In this document: piece by piece, positions 27,495-37,504 of the stretch
Layout: every line of letters starts with the position of its first letter
Position numbering within the stretch: position 1 is the first letter of the stretch
Assembly (NCBI GenBank): GCA_013306675.1
Contig: JABLUY010000092.1
Location: 1-64,000 of the forward strand
Direction of reading: 5' to 3'
From: Thraustochytrium sp. TN22
Taxonomy: Eukaryota > Sar > Bigyra > Thraustochytrida > Thraustochytriidae
Length of the DNA stretch: 64,000 nucleotides
Notes under the pieces: model-generated
Databases searched by the model: none
Seen by the model: the letters and a program-made list of their open reading frames with translations, nothing else
Told to the model about the DNA's origin: nothing
Position numbers and translations under genes: made by a program

Positions 27495-29444
27495 ATGGGC
27501 CGCCGCCGGCGGCGGGGCGCGGCAGCACAGGCCCTGGTGCTGGCGCTGGTGCTGGCGCTGGCGCTGGCGCTGCCGTCGGCGGCGAGTGCGGCGAGGCTGG
27601 AGGCATGGCGCGACCTGCGCGCGGCAACCGGCGACAACGTCTGCGTCCAGCAGCTGCAGCAGCTGCAGCAGCAGGACGAGCACGGCGTGTGCGCCCGTGT
27701 GGACAGCGGCGGCCGCGTTGAGGTGCTAGGTCGCGGCTCCGTGCGTGCGCAGGTCCGAACGAGCGAGGGCGGCTTCCGTGTGGTGGAGTGGACGGGTGGC
27801 GCGGCCGAGCAGGGCGCCGAGTGCAGGTTCGAGCGCGTGGCGCCCGCGTTCGGCGCCATTGGGGTCGGCGGCCTGCCGGCCCCGGCGCGGCTCGAGTACC
27901 GACTTCTCAACTGCCCGCGTGCGGCGCTTGGCCTCGAGCATGTCGAGATCAGACACATGAAGCGGGACCAGCCCTGGATCTCGGTGTCGTCCGGGCTGGA
28001 CTGCGAGCGCGTCTCCGGCGACTGCCGCGGAATCGTCAGCCTGACGGAGACCCTCCCCGGCACGCACGCATTCGAAATGCGCGTGGGCCAGGACGGAGAG
28101 CCCTCCGTGCTCTTCATGGTCGACGTGCTCCCGGCCTCGCTGGCCCAGATTCGCAGGGCGCCGCCTACGCAGGTTTCGACCGCACCCAAGGCTGCACACA
28201 AGAGCGAAGCAAGCTCGCCGTGCAAGCAGCATGTAGTCTTTGTTGGTACGCTGCATTGGGACGGCCAAAAGGCGATCTGGGCGAGTCTGCTAGAAGCGCT
28301 GGCCGGGGCGGCGGCGCGGCTGTCCTACGTGACCTTTGCTGGGGAGGACCTGGCAAGGGCGAGCGATACGAAGCTACGGCAGTCCCTAAAGCGCCTCGGT
28401 GTCAATTTCGACCACGTCCCGCTGCAGCTGCAGCCTGGGCCCGGTGACCGCGGCGATGTCGCAGGCCTTGTGCTGGACCTGGTGAGTGCGACGCGAGGCC
28501 TCGCCGAGACGCGACGCGCTCGGTGCCGTGCCGCACCCGCCTCGTGCCTTGCCACGTGCTCCTCCGCGCTGGCCAGGCAGGCGGAGCTATTCCTGCCAAA
28601 GTATGGTGTGGACCTCGTTCAGCGCATGCTCGGCGCGCTCGAGGGCGCGGACACGCTGGTTTTTGGCAACAGCAAAGAGCTCACTGATGTCTTACTTGTT
28701 GAGGTGGCACGGCTCGCGGGTGTTGGCTTCATTCTCATGGACCTCCCGAATGTGGACCCTCACCCGCGGGTGGACGCTGACGTCGTGGTGGCGCCATCGC
28801 GCGCCACGCACGCAGAGCCATCCGTGGCGCGCCTCGCCGGCACCAAGGTCGTGGTGCACCCAGGCGTGGACCTGGTGCGCTTCGAAGCCTCCCGCTATCC
28901 CCGACTGCGTTCGGCGCGCACGCGGCCCGTGGTGGGTTTCGTGGCACGCCTGGAGCCGGAGAAGTCGGCCGGGCTATTCTTTCACGCGGCGTCGCTCCTC
29001 GCGGACCTAGACGCCGACTTTGTCGTTGTGGGCGGCGGCTCTCTGCGGCCAGCGCTGCACGAGCTGCGAGCCGCACTCGGCCTGGAGCGCCGGCTGCTCT
29101 TCGCAGGGATGCTCTTCGACGACGCGCTTCCAGCGATGATGGCGCGCATGTCGGTCGTGGTGAACCCGTCCCTGTCGCTGTCGGAGACCTTTTGCATCGC
29201 CAACGTGGAGGCGATGGCGCTAGGCGTGCCCGTGGTGTCCTTTGGTGTGGGTGGCGTGGCAGACTACCTGGAGCACGGCGAAAATGGCGTTCGCGTGGAT
29301 GACCTCTCGCCGGCGGGTCTGGCCGCGGGCGTTCGCCAGGCGCTCGCTCGGCGTGAGGCGCTGAGTGTGGGGGCGTCCGCAACGGCGCGGCGCTTCTCGA
29401 CGCGCGCCATGACGGACGCGTACCTTGACATGTTGTTGTTCTGA
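27495..29444 (+). CDS. Secretory-pathway GT4-family glycosyltransferase
   Basis: 649 residues. The start at 27495 is chosen because it gives a clear signal peptide or anchor: MGRRRRRG followed by a run of Ala/Leu/Val ending at ASAA (about residue 32). The upstream open frame overlaps the HORMA exons. The N-terminal ~220 residues are a luminal region with several cysteines and no named domain. From about residue 255 the protein has a GT-B fold: HVVFVGTLHWDGQK, a second Rossmann half with PVVGFVARLEPEKSAGLF, FVVVGGGSLR, and the family motif ETFCIANVE (E-x7-E) near residue 566, then GVPVVSFGVGGVADYL. Retaining GT4 enzymes transfer sugar from nucleotide donors; the acceptor is unknown. Location is probably ER/Golgi lumen or secreted. 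Convergent with the GPCR gene; only 85 bp separate the stops. Confidence 0.82.
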   Translation: MGRRRRRGAAAQALVLALVLALALALPSAASAARLEAWRDLRAATGDNVCVQQLQQLQQQDEHGVCARVDSGGRVEVLGRGSVRAQVRTSEGGFRVVEWTGGAAEQGAECRFERVAPAFGAIGVGGLPAPARLEYRLLNCPRAALGLEHVEIRHMKRDQPWISVSSGLDCERVSGDCRGIVSLTETLPGTHAFEMRVGQDGEPSVLFMVDVLPASLAQIRRAPPTQVSTAPKAAHKSEASSPCKQHVVFVGTLHWDGQKAIWASLLEALAGAAARLSYVTFAGEDLARASDTKLRQSLKRLGVNFDHVPLQLQPGPGDRGDVAGLVLDLVSATRGLAETRRARCRAAPASCLATCSSALARQAELFLPKYGVDLVQRMLGALEGADTLVFGNSKELTDVLLVEVARLAGVGFILMDLPNVDPHPRVDADVVVAPSRATHAEPSVARLAGTKVVVHPGVDLVRFEASRYPRLRSARTRPVVGFVARLEPEKSAGLFFHAASLLADLDADFVVVGGGSLRPALHELRAALGLERRLLFAGMLFDDALPAMMARMSVVVNPSLSLSETFCIANVEAMALGVPVVSFGVGGVADYLEHGENGVRVDDLSPAGLAAGVRQALARREALSVGASATARRFSTRAMTDAYLDMLLF

Positions 29445-29529
29445 CTTAGTTCAGAAGTAAAATTAGGAAAGATCTTTGTCAGGACAGAGTGTGGGCGTGG
29501 TAGAGTAGGGTTACATCGCAGCGGTGGTT

Positions 29530-32500
29530 TTAGATACTGGTCTTTTGGATGGGTTCGAGATTGAGCTGGTCGTCGTCGTCCGAGTCCGGGTCGATCCAGT
29601 CCGAGGCGATGGGCCGGATCGAGAGCGAGGAGAGGCCGTCGACCGGCGTGACTGCGAAACCAAGCGGTTTGGCGCTGCGCGTGCCGATGTTGGGCGAGTT
29701 GGCCGGGCTGATCTTGGCCTCGTCCGTCTCGTCGATGGCGAGCGACTTGCGCAGGCCGCTCGTCTTGGACCCCTGGATGAAGACAATCTTGGGGAAAAAG
29801 AGGATGAAGAGCGACGTGAGGCTGCAGACGAGCGCGAAGGTGGACACCAGCGCGAAGCGCGCGGCCGTGGACCCCTCGACGAGCAGCACGATGGGCACGA
29901 CAAAGGCGTACGGGTTGACAACGGCGAGCAGCGCAATGGCTACGTAGCGCGCCTCGCTAAAGGCCGTGCGATAGTTGATGGTGCGGAAGGCGTAGAGCGA
30001 GCCCGAGGTGGCCGCCACCGCGTGCACAAGCAGCAGCAGCAACACGAAGTCCGTGAATCGGTCCGAGGTGCAGCGGCCGGCGCTCTGCAGCGGAAAGCCC
30101 ATGCGGTCGACCAGCGTATCGACGCGAGCGTACACCGGCGCGTCCACGGTGAACCAGACGATGCAGATCACCAGGTCAACCGCGAGGTAGGCCGCCGAGG
30201 TGCGCGCGAGTTGGGCGCCCGTCACGTTGATGCGGCGCAGGGATCGCCCGTCGTACTCGTGGAAGGTCTTACGCAGCTTCTCCTGGAGCGGAACAAAGGT
30301 GACGACGAAGCCCAGGCAGTAGACGACAATGGAGGCGCGGCAGCCGAGATCGGCCAGCGAATTGCCGCCGCGGCTGTCGGCACGGTTCCCGGCGTCATCC
30401 TCGATTCCCATGAGCGCGCCGCTGAGCGCAACGAGCGCGATGCCAAGCAACAGCATGGCGAGGAAGCGCGGCTGTGCGGTCTGCACAACGATATGTGCCC
30501 TGTAGCGCAACACCCAGAGCGCGAGAGCAAGCACGAGAAGCCAGATGGCTGCCGCGCTTGCGAGGCCGGCGCCCAGCAGGGCCGGCGGGACGAGCGAGAG
30601 GTCGTCCGCGGCCTGGTCCGCGACATGGAGCGGCAGCGCGGCGGCCACGTCCCACTGCACCTCTCCAGCATCCGAGAAAAATCGAGCGTGCGCAAGCACG
30701 ATGTACTTGCCTTCCGACACATCAAGCGCTGATAGGCCGGCCGGGATGACGAGGGTGTTGTCGGCCGAGGCCACCGCGCTGGAACGTTCGAGCGGCACAG
30801 GGTCACCCACGGCCAAAAGGTCCTGCGACAGGCCCTTGACAAATGGCGTGCAGAAGCGGATGCGCTGGTCGCAAAAGTGAAGATTGAAGTGCGCGATGGG
30901 GGCCGCGGCGGACGCCGAGACCATCTGCGCCGGGACCTCCACCTCGGTGTGGAAAATGAGGCCAGCCAGGTCGGCCTGGCGTACGAGCTGGCGCGGGTGG
31001 TCCACGAAGGAGACGCGCACGCCGGGCGGGCAGCTGGCAAGCTGATCGTGGGCGCGCTTGGACCGGGCGGCCGTGCGCCAGCACACGCTGGTATCGAAGT
31101 CGCCCAGATGGTAGCCGGCTTCCGCGTTGCTGCTCGTCTGGCGCAGGAGTGTCTGGCCGCCCTCGGACGGGATGACGGCGACGGCAATGGCGTCGCGCAG
31201 CGTCACGAGCGCGTCACCGCGATCGTGACTCACAACCGAGGCGATGGCGACGACCATGTAGTCGCCGGTCTCGTCGATGCGCACATCGGCCTCGAAGCGC
31301 GAGCTGGAGGTCTCTCGCAGTGAAAAGATGCCTAGGAGCGTATCGGGGGAGCACGGCTGTGTCGCGTGGCAGTAGCCCAGCTCGGTGCCGGCGGTGGGAG
31401 TCCACGAGGCGCCCGCGTCAAGGGAGAAAGTGATGGCGCGTGGGACACCCGCCAAGAGGGAGATTGAAGAGGCCTCCTCGTCGTTCCCGGTCGAGCCCTC
31501 GTCGCCTGCGGCGGTGGCCGAGAAGGCGAGCGTGGGGCGCAGGTCCGTCGGGCAAGAGATCTCCACGGCCGGGGAACCGTCTTGCGGCGACTCCCAGCAC
31601 TTTGGCGTCGCGCTCGGGTCAGGCGCGCCAGTCTGCTGCAGCGACAGTGGGGCGGCGAAGCGGCCGGCCGCGTACACGACGCCGTCCTCCGTGGTGACGG
31701 AGGCCAGCAAGAAGTGCTGGGCAGTGGAAGGCAGGTCTGCCGGCGCTGTGAAGACGACGCTCGCCGTCGTGGCGCCCGGTCCCAGCGCCACCGCGTCAGA
31801 GAGCGGCTCGCTTGTCGCCGGCTCACAGAGCGCGGCAGCCGGGTCAGCGCAGAAGCGGAGCTGCAAGGTGGGTGCGCGCGCTGCGTCGCGCGCCACGACC
31901 GTGGTGCAGTCGTCGCCCAGGGTGTCGTTGCAGGCCCCGGAGCCGAGCGCGAGCTGCAAGTCTACCTGGTACGTGCTGCCGCGGGTGAGAATCCGCGGAA
32001 GCGAGGAGACAACGTTGGTGGCAAGCCCCTGCGGGCACGCGGCCATGCGCTCTGCGCGGCCGCCCTTGTACGCCACGTGCAACGGGTCTGCGTAGGTGAC
32101 CCAGCAGGCGGTGGTGGTCCTGGTGGACGGCGCAGCAGTGGCTGCGAGCATGGCGGGCGCAGCCACGTCGGCCGGCGCAAGCGAGGAGTTGGAAGCAAAG
32201 ACAGCGTCGGCGACGAAGGCCCAGCGCTCCCCCAGCCACTCGGCGACGTTTACCAAGCGGCCCGAGGGCAGGAGATTCTGTACGTAGGTTGTGGCAGTGG
32301 AGGCGAGGCGGGTGCCGCTTGCGCTGAAGGCGACCAGACCTGTGGTGGCGCGCAGCGTGGTCTGTGCGAGGCCCTCTGTGGAGAGCTCGCCTTCGCCGGC
32401 ACAAACGCTGGCGCCTAGGGCCAGGACGGCGTCGAAGGCGAAGCTGGCGTCGTCGTCCAGGCGGACGTCGACAGCGGACACGGAACGATCCACCAAGGCG

Positions 32501-33387
32501 TCCAGGGTTTGGGGCGCGGCGTTGTCCAGCCAGTGCGCCAGGAGCTCCCACTCCTTGCGGTCCTGCGCCGTGCTGCGCTCCAGGCCGCCACTCCGCACGT
32601 ACAGGGAGCCGGCGAGCGGGTGCGGCGCGGACTGCAGCAGTTCCGGGCCGACCATGTCGGTAAAGGTCCAAAGCCAGGTGGCACCGAACATGCTGCGCGC
32701 ATCGGCGGCCTCGAGCACCGCAGGCAGCGCGGTGGGCCCGACGGCCACGAGCACGGAGCGCAGGCCAGTGCGGCGCAGTGCGTCCACTGCGAGCGCCGCG
32801 GACTGGCCGAGCGGGACCGGGACGAGCTTGAAGGCCGTGGCGCGCAGCGCAGCCTGCTCGAGGTCCCGGCGCCACGCCAGCGAGGTGGCCGCGCCCTCCT
32901 CAAACAGCAGCGCGACGCGAGTCTGGTTCAGCCGCGCGTAAACGTCAATGAGCGCGCCGGCGGAGGTGTGAGAGGGCGCCGCAATGGCCATGTCAGCGGG
33001 TTCCAGCGCCGCGTGCCGGTCCAGGGAGACGAACGGCACCTCGGCTCTGCGCGCGCCGGCAGCCGCGCAGGCCGGGCCCACGAGCACGTCGAGCTGTCTG
33101 GAGGACGCCAAGTTCCACACGTGGCCCTCCTCACAGGCGCCTGCGTCGAGCAGGTCCACCCGCACATCGGGCGCGCAGGCGCCGATGCCGACAAGGTCCT
33201 CCACGATGGAGTCATCTCGCGCGTTGAAGTGCTGCTCCGCGAGAGCGGCCGCAACGTGCGTCGCGACCGACCACGGCCTCTCCTCGTCCCTGAGCACGCC
33301 AATTCGCGTCGGCCCTGCGTTCGCGGCGACCACGAGCGTCGCTACGGCCGCGAGGACGAGGCCTGCGCCCGCGCGCGCTCCCGCCAT
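29530..33387 (-). CDS. Class C G-protein-coupled receptor (GABA-B-like) with three ectodomain modules
   Basis: 1,285 residues from the Met at 33387, which opens a signal peptide (MAGARAGAGLVLAAVATLVV). Residues ~25-420 are a periplasmic-binding-protein-like ligand domain (RIGVLRDEERP, DVLVGPACAA, VRVDLLDAG). Residues ~429-925 contain three modules of about 165 residues, each beginning with Cys-Trp and carrying a nearby Cys-Pro (CWVTYADP, CWESPQDG, CWRTAARS). They replace the cysteine-rich linker of metabotropic glutamate receptors. Seven TM helices at about 930-1205 include VVQTAQPRFLAMLLLG and a cytoplasmic FFPKIVFIQGSKTSG typical of class C receptors. The tail is short and Ser/Asp-rich. The ligand is unknown. 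Upstream Mets at 33465 and 33615 would hide the signal peptide. A second seven-TM gene lies upstream in the same orientation. Confidence 0.86.
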   Translation of the reverse strand: MAGARAGAGLVLAAVATLVVAANAGPTRIGVLRDEERPWSVATHVAAALAEQHFNARDDSIVEDLVGIGACAPDVRVDLLDAGACEEGHVWNLASSRQLDVLVGPACAAAGARRAEVPFVSLDRHAALEPADMAIAAPSHTSAGALIDVYARLNQTRVALLFEEGAATSLAWRRDLEQAALRATAFKLVPVPLGQSAALAVDALRRTGLRSVLVAVGPTALPAVLEAADARSMFGATWLWTFTDMVGPELLQSAPHPLAGSLYVRSGGLERSTAQDRKEWELLAHWLDNAAPQTLDALVDRSVSAVDVRLDDDASFAFDAVLALGASVCAGEGELSTEGLAQTTLRATTGLVAFSASGTRLASTATTYVQNLLPSGRLVNVAEWLGERWAFVADAVFASNSSLAPADVAAPAMLAATAAPSTRTTTACWVTYADPLHVAYKGGRAERMAACPQGLATNVVSSLPRILTRGSTYQVDLQLALGSGACNDTLGDDCTTVVARDAARAPTLQLRFCADPAAALCEPATSEPLSDAVALGPGATTASVVFTAPADLPSTAQHFLLASVTTEDGVVYAAGRFAAPLSLQQTGAPDPSATPKCWESPQDGSPAVEISCPTDLRPTLAFSATAAGDEGSTGNDEEASSISLLAGVPRAITFSLDAGASWTPTAGTELGYCHATQPCSPDTLLGIFSLRETSSSRFEADVRIDETGDYMVVAIASVVSHDRGDALVTLRDAIAVAVIPSEGGQTLLRQTSSNAEAGYHLGDFDTSVCWRTAARSKRAHDQLASCPPGVRVSFVDHPRQLVRQADLAGLIFHTEVEVPAQMVSASAAAPIAHFNLHFCDQRIRFCTPFVKGLSQDLLAVGDPVPLERSSAVASADNTLVIPAGLSALDVSEGKYIVLAHARFFSDAGEVQWDVAAALPLHVADQAADDLSLVPPALLGAGLASAAAIWLLVLALALWVLRYRAHIVVQTAQPRFLAMLLLGIALVALSGALMGIEDDAGNRADSRGGNSLADLGCRASIVVYCLGFVVTFVPLQEKLRKTFHEYDGRSLRRINVTGAQLARTSAAYLAVDLVICIVWFTVDAPVYARVDTLVDRMGFPLQSAGRCTSDRFTDFVLLLLLVHAVAATSGSLYAFRTINYRTAFSEARYVAIALLAVVNPYAFVVPIVLLVEGSTAARFALVSTFALVCSLTSLFILFFPKIVFIQGSKTSGLRKSLAIDETDEAKISPANSPNIGTRSAKPLGFAVTPVDGLSSLSIRPIASDWIDPDSDDDDQLNLEPIQKTSI

Positions 33388-33875
33388 GCTGCTAAGCGCC
33401 CACGCTGGCGTCGCCGCCGCGATGCGTAAATGGCCTGACGGCCTGCGTCTCTCGCGTCTCTCCATCGATCGCCCAGGGGGGCGAGCCTGATCTGATCGAT
33501 GGACAATTGATGTGAGTGAGAGGCCTTGCTCAGCTCGCTCGCTTGCTGGGCCTAACTTAGATGTGAGTTCTTGCTTGTCCCAGCCTGAGCCAGGCCTGGA
33601 GCGCGGCCGGTCCATCCATGCCGTTACGGGCCGCTACGTATGGGTCTGTAATTAGACCGCTTCGGCCGCAGCGCAAGACGGTCTCGATGCCGGTTTCGCG
33701 ATGCTGTATCATGAACAAACAAAAGTAGTTTGAAGCGAGGCTTGTTCAGCACGCTGCGGTCAAGGCGTTTAAATGGCCAAGCACAAGGTTGAACTGAGCT
33801 GGAACGCAAGGACCGAAAAGGTGATCAGAAGGACGGGGAATAGTGGACAGACAGCTAGCTCTCTGCAATTCTCCA

Positions 33876-33917
<42 letters not shown>

Positions 33918-34038
33918 GGGAGAGAAGGATAGAGGGAGAGAGGAAAGCAACCCTGAGATAGCGAAAGCTTGGGCCCCGGCTCAAAGAGCTCAGAAGTTGC
34001 GCCTCGATCGTTTGAACCAAGGCGGCCGCTTGCACTCA
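33388..34038. other. Spacer between two receptor-like genes
   Basis: 651 bp with the 3' end of the PA-like seven-TM gene and the GPCR promoter. It holds an (AG)18 run at 33879-33914 (CT in the transcript sense). No gene is seen. Confidence 0.6.
33879..33914. repeat. (AG)n microsatellite
   Basis: Uninterrupted AG run about 125 bp beyond the stop of the upstream minus-strand gene, probably in its 3' UTR. Confidence 0.95.
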
Positions 34039-35508
34039 TTAAACAGAGCAGACCGGGCGTTGGTCGCGCTGGTCGGCACGGTCCTCGGGGAGGCTGGCGT
34101 CAAGCGACGTGGCGCTACGTTCGTCGAGCGCAGGCTTCGTGGCAGTACGAGGCGAACGAAAGGCGGAAATCTTGAAGAAGGACTGGCCGGGCAGCGAGAG
34201 GAAGGTGAGGAGGGAGGCGACGGCGCGGCCCGAGATGGTCTGTGAGACAGAAATACCTGCGAGAATGATGCCGAGAGAGGCGGTAAACATGAGGATGGCC
34301 GCAGCGATGAGCTTGCGCGTCATGCGCATGGAGGGCTCCTGCGAGGTGACGAAGTTGTGGACGCGCTCCCGGAGGGTGGCGTCGTCTTTGGCGTTGCTGT
34401 CCGCGCCAGCGCTGCCATGAGCGCCGAAACGCACCTTGCGCAGCATACGTGCGAATCGCCAGCCGGCAGCGACGAAGAGCAGCGCGACGCAGAGGTTGGC
34501 GACGGCGACGATGGCAGGTGCGGTCCTAGCTAGGACATTGCCGGTGAAGGCGGAGAACATGGTGATGGTGACGTCGATGAGGAAGAAGCTGCCGGCAAAG
34601 ACGAGGAAGGCGATGCGGCCGCGGCGCGAGAGCGTAGACTTGTGTGCCTGCCTCATCTTGAGCGTGTTGCGCGTCATGTCCTCCCAGGCGAGGAAGAGCA
34701 CGGCCGAGCCGAGCCAGCCGATCGGCAGCGAGATGGTCATCAGCATGCGGCTGAGGCCGTAGGGAAAGATAAGGCGGCTCCAGACCGGGTCAACAGCCAG
34801 GTAGATGAATCGTACGATGCTGGCTGCGAGTTCGAGCGCGATGCACAGGACGCCGTTGTGGTAGAGATGCTTTCGGTTCCAGGTGGCGAGGCGGTATGTG
34901 GCGTAGGCCGCACAGGCGCCGTTGGCGAGTGCCATAAAGACCTGACAGGCGATCCAACCCGAGCTATACCAGTCGAGCCACGGGTTGGGCGTGCTGTAGA
35001 GCAAGACGGGGGTCCCGGGCTGGAGCGCGTCGGCCCTCGTATCGACGAACTCCAGGGCGAGCGCCTCTGCGGCGCGCGCCTCCTCCCACTCGTCGAAGCG
35101 CTGCACGACGAGCGCTTCGTGGCCGGGCAAGACGTTCACGTTGCGGAGCAGTCCCACGGCTCCTGCCCTCTGCGCTATGAGCGCGAGCTTGGCGTAGCCG
35201 CAGAAAAAGCAGTGCTGCGAGAAGTAGTCGATGACCAGGACGGTGGGCTGCTGCGCGGCCAGGAGGACCACCGGGTCGTCCGGGTCCGGGCCCTGGCAGT
35301 CTTGCTCGCACCATGAGCTGTCGAAGTGCGCCGTGTAGGCGAAGGTGCCATTAACGTCGGGGCTGAACTCGAACTTGGGCGTCGCCAGCACCTCGACCAC
35401 CTCGCCGAGGGCCAGCGGATTAAGGACATGTGTTGCGCAGGCGCGCCGCCAGTGCAGTGCCACGGTGAGCGCCAGCGCCGCCGCAGTGGCGCTCGCGTGG
35501 CGGCCCAT
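34039..35508 (-). CDS. Seven-transmembrane protein with PA-like N-terminal domain
   Basis: 489 residues. An N-terminal hydrophobic segment (about 7-20) may be a signal peptide. The luminal/extracellular part (~25-175) contains HCFFCGYAKLALIAQRAGAVGLL, which matches the core of protease-associated (PA) domains. Seven hydrophobic helices follow: near 181-204, 214-240, 253-275, 297-319, 327-347, 395-415 and 424-444. A charged tail (ALDERSATSLDASLPEDR) ends the protein. The layout suggests a receptor or sorting protein of the endomembrane or plasma membrane. No GPCR class motif is recognised, so 'GPCR' would be a topology-based guess. It lies in tandem with the class C receptor, but the helices are not similar, so it is not a simple duplicate. 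The start is the first Met. Confidence 0.65.
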   Translation of the reverse strand: MGRHASATAAALALTVALHWRRACATHVLNPLALGEVVEVLATPKFEFSPDVNGTFAYTAHFDSSWCEQDCQGPDPDDPVVLLAAQQPTVLVIDYFSQHCFFCGYAKLALIAQRAGAVGLLRNVNVLPGHEALVVQRFDEWEEARAAEALALEFVDTRADALQPGTPVLLYSTPNPWLDWYSSGWIACQVFMALANGACAAYATYRLATWNRKHLYHNGVLCIALELAASIVRFIYLAVDPVWSRLIFPYGLSRMLMTISLPIGWLGSAVLFLAWEDMTRNTLKMRQAHKSTLSRRGRIAFLVFAGSFFLIDVTITMFSAFTGNVLARTAPAIVAVANLCVALLFVAAGWRFARMLRKVRFGAHGSAGADSNAKDDATLRERVHNFVTSQEPSMRMTRKLIAAAILMFTASLGIILAGISVSQTISGRAVASLLTFLSLPGQSFFKISAFRSPRTATKPALDERSATSLDASLPEDRADQRDQRPVCSV

Positions 35509-36590
35509 GGCTGCTGCCTGCTGTTCGGTTTGCTGCGGAGCTCGCTGCCCGTGGTTCGCAAGTTCGGTTTTTGCGATCAGCCAGTACGCAGTGCCGACGG
35601 CTCGACGGCTCGACGACTCGTCGCCTCCTGCTGTTGGCCTGGCGTGGCGTGGCCTGGTAGCCAGGCTAGCCTATAGCCTGGCCCACCTGGCGGGCGTGCG
35701 GAGATAGCAAGTTTGCTTTCCAGCAGCGGTAGTTATCACACAAGCGCGGCTGGAACCGGGTTTGCGTCCAGGCGGACAGCCGGTCCGAGGAGGCGACGCT
35801 GGGTTGGCGGCCCTCCCTCATGTCATGAGCTAAGCCTGGCAGGCAGCCTGGCTGCACGTGACTTTCTGTCTCCGGAGCGGATAGCAACGCGTGCCACTGC
35901 CTTGCCTTGGTTGATCTCTCGTTCTTCTCACCGCCTCCAACAAGTTGGCATACGTGCGATCTGGGCCTAGGGCGGCTGGTGAGCCAGGTGAGGGACCTTT
36001 CGTCGGTGACACGCCGCTCAACGGCCCAGCTGAATCGAAGAGAGCGCCTTCGCCTTGGCCGCCCTGCGCAAGCTGAGGCGCAATAGGATTGCAATGGGGG
36101 TGCGCAATTGAGTTGGGCCTCACCATGGTCACAGTCAGCTAGCTAGAGCGCGGCCTAACGAACTCGTTGCGGAACTGGCCCCGAGGGTCGGATGCCAGGG
36201 TACGCGCGCGCACATCAGCCAGCCGTGCCAGTCCAGGGCAGTGGCATGCGCAGAGAAGGCACGATTTTGATCGAGAGGCTCGTTTGCCAGAGTTGAGACC
36301 AAACTGACTGCGAGCAGGCCAGCCAGACGGAAACACCCGAGATCGCGGGTGCGGCCTCGCGCTAACGGTCGCAGACTCGAAGCGCTGCTCGCGGGTGCAA
36401 AGCGCAGTTCAATCGAATTGACCAACCAATTCCGACGGCGCAGCCTGTCGATAGCCAGATGCAGCGAATCGCAGCGACGTGCAGTGGAAAGGACGGCTCT
36501 CTCTCACCTTCTCGATGCATCCTGATTCGTCTCGCTGTCAGTCGACTCGCAGCGGGCCACAAGCGAGCCGCAGCGAACCAGATGCATGGG

Positions 36591-36632
<42 letters not shown>

Positions 36633-36769
36633 AGTCGACCACTCGACCAGTGTCGATTCGTCTCAACTTTTGCTTCTCGAGTTTTCTCTTCAAGTTCCTT
36701 CCAGGGCTGTTGGATCCGGCTGCAAGGGAGCATCTCTCGTTGTTGCTATACGCACGCCAAACCATCATA
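35509..36769. other. Gene-free spacer
   Basis: 1,261 bp between the ER thioredoxin stop and the PA-7TM start. Contents are short direct repeats, an AGCTAGCTAGAG word at 36137-36148 and a (CT)19 run at 36594-36631. Open frames show no domain. Confidence 0.55.
36594..36631. repeat. (CT)n microsatellite
   Basis: The longest pure dinucleotide run in the window; about 140 bp beyond the stop of the ER thioredoxin gene. Confidence 0.95.
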
Positions 36770-37504
36770 TCAGTTGCCCTTCTTGGCCGCAGCCGTCGCA
36801 GTGGGCGGACGGAAGAGCAGCCAGAGCACGAGGCCGCCGGCGGCAATGCCGCCCGCAGCCATGCTGGCCGCAAGGCCGGGTTCCGCGCGGACGCCGTCCA
36901 CGACCTTGTCGATGGCGAGCTCGGCGAGCTCCAGAAAGTCGTCAAAGGCCGAGGGCACTGGAGGAACCGGGGTGCCGGGTGTGCCATCGGCGGGTTCGCG
37001 GTGCTCGTTGATATGCCGCGCGAAGGCGGCAAGCGAGTCCTTGTCGCGCTTGCCCGTGTACTTGAACACCGTGCCCTTGTGCAGGTAGAGCAGCGTTGGG
37101 AAGCGGTCGATGCCGAAGCGCCGACGCAGCCCCTTCTCCTCCTCCACGTTCACCTTGGCAACATTAATCTCTCCGTCGAGCTCCTCGGCGAGCGCTTCCC
37201 ATGTGGGCGCGAGCCTCTTGCAGTGGCCGCACCACGGCGCATAGAACTTGACGAACCTGCGTGAGCGCGCGAGCAGGTCCAGATGGGTCGTCGCCTCTCG
37301 TCAGTACGCTCTCCGCCTCCTGCGCGTACGCTCGCTCCTCCCCGTGCGCCCCGATACCTACCAGTCGCCGGTCGTGGCGCCCGTAGCCGCCTGCGTGAGA
37401 TGCTCGAAGTCCGAGCCCAGCTCCACGACGCGCGCCTGCACGACCGCCACCACGGCCGCCGCCAGCGCCAGCGCCAGCGCCGCCGCCGCCCTGGGCCCGC
37501 GCAT
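36770..37504 (-). CDS. ER membrane thioredoxin/PDI-like protein with dilysine tail, two exons
   Basis: Exons 37504-37362 and 37256-36770 (105-bp GT-AG intron, phase 2) give 209 residues. A signal peptide (MRGPRAAAALALALAA) is followed by a thioredoxin domain. The splice junction joins GDW to FVKFYAPWCGHC, so the CGHC redox site sits right after the junction (about residues 56-59). Then come INVAKVNVEEE and the cis-proline strand RFPTLLYL. A hydrophobic span near 178-196 (SMAAGGIAAGGLVLWLLF) and a short tail ending KKGN fit a type I ER membrane protein with a KKxx retrieval signal. It resembles the TMX/PDI-like oxidoreductases that form and shuffle disulfides in the ER lumen. The active-site CGHC matches oxidising PDI rather than reducing thioredoxins. 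Function by family; confident in fold and topology. Confidence 0.88.
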
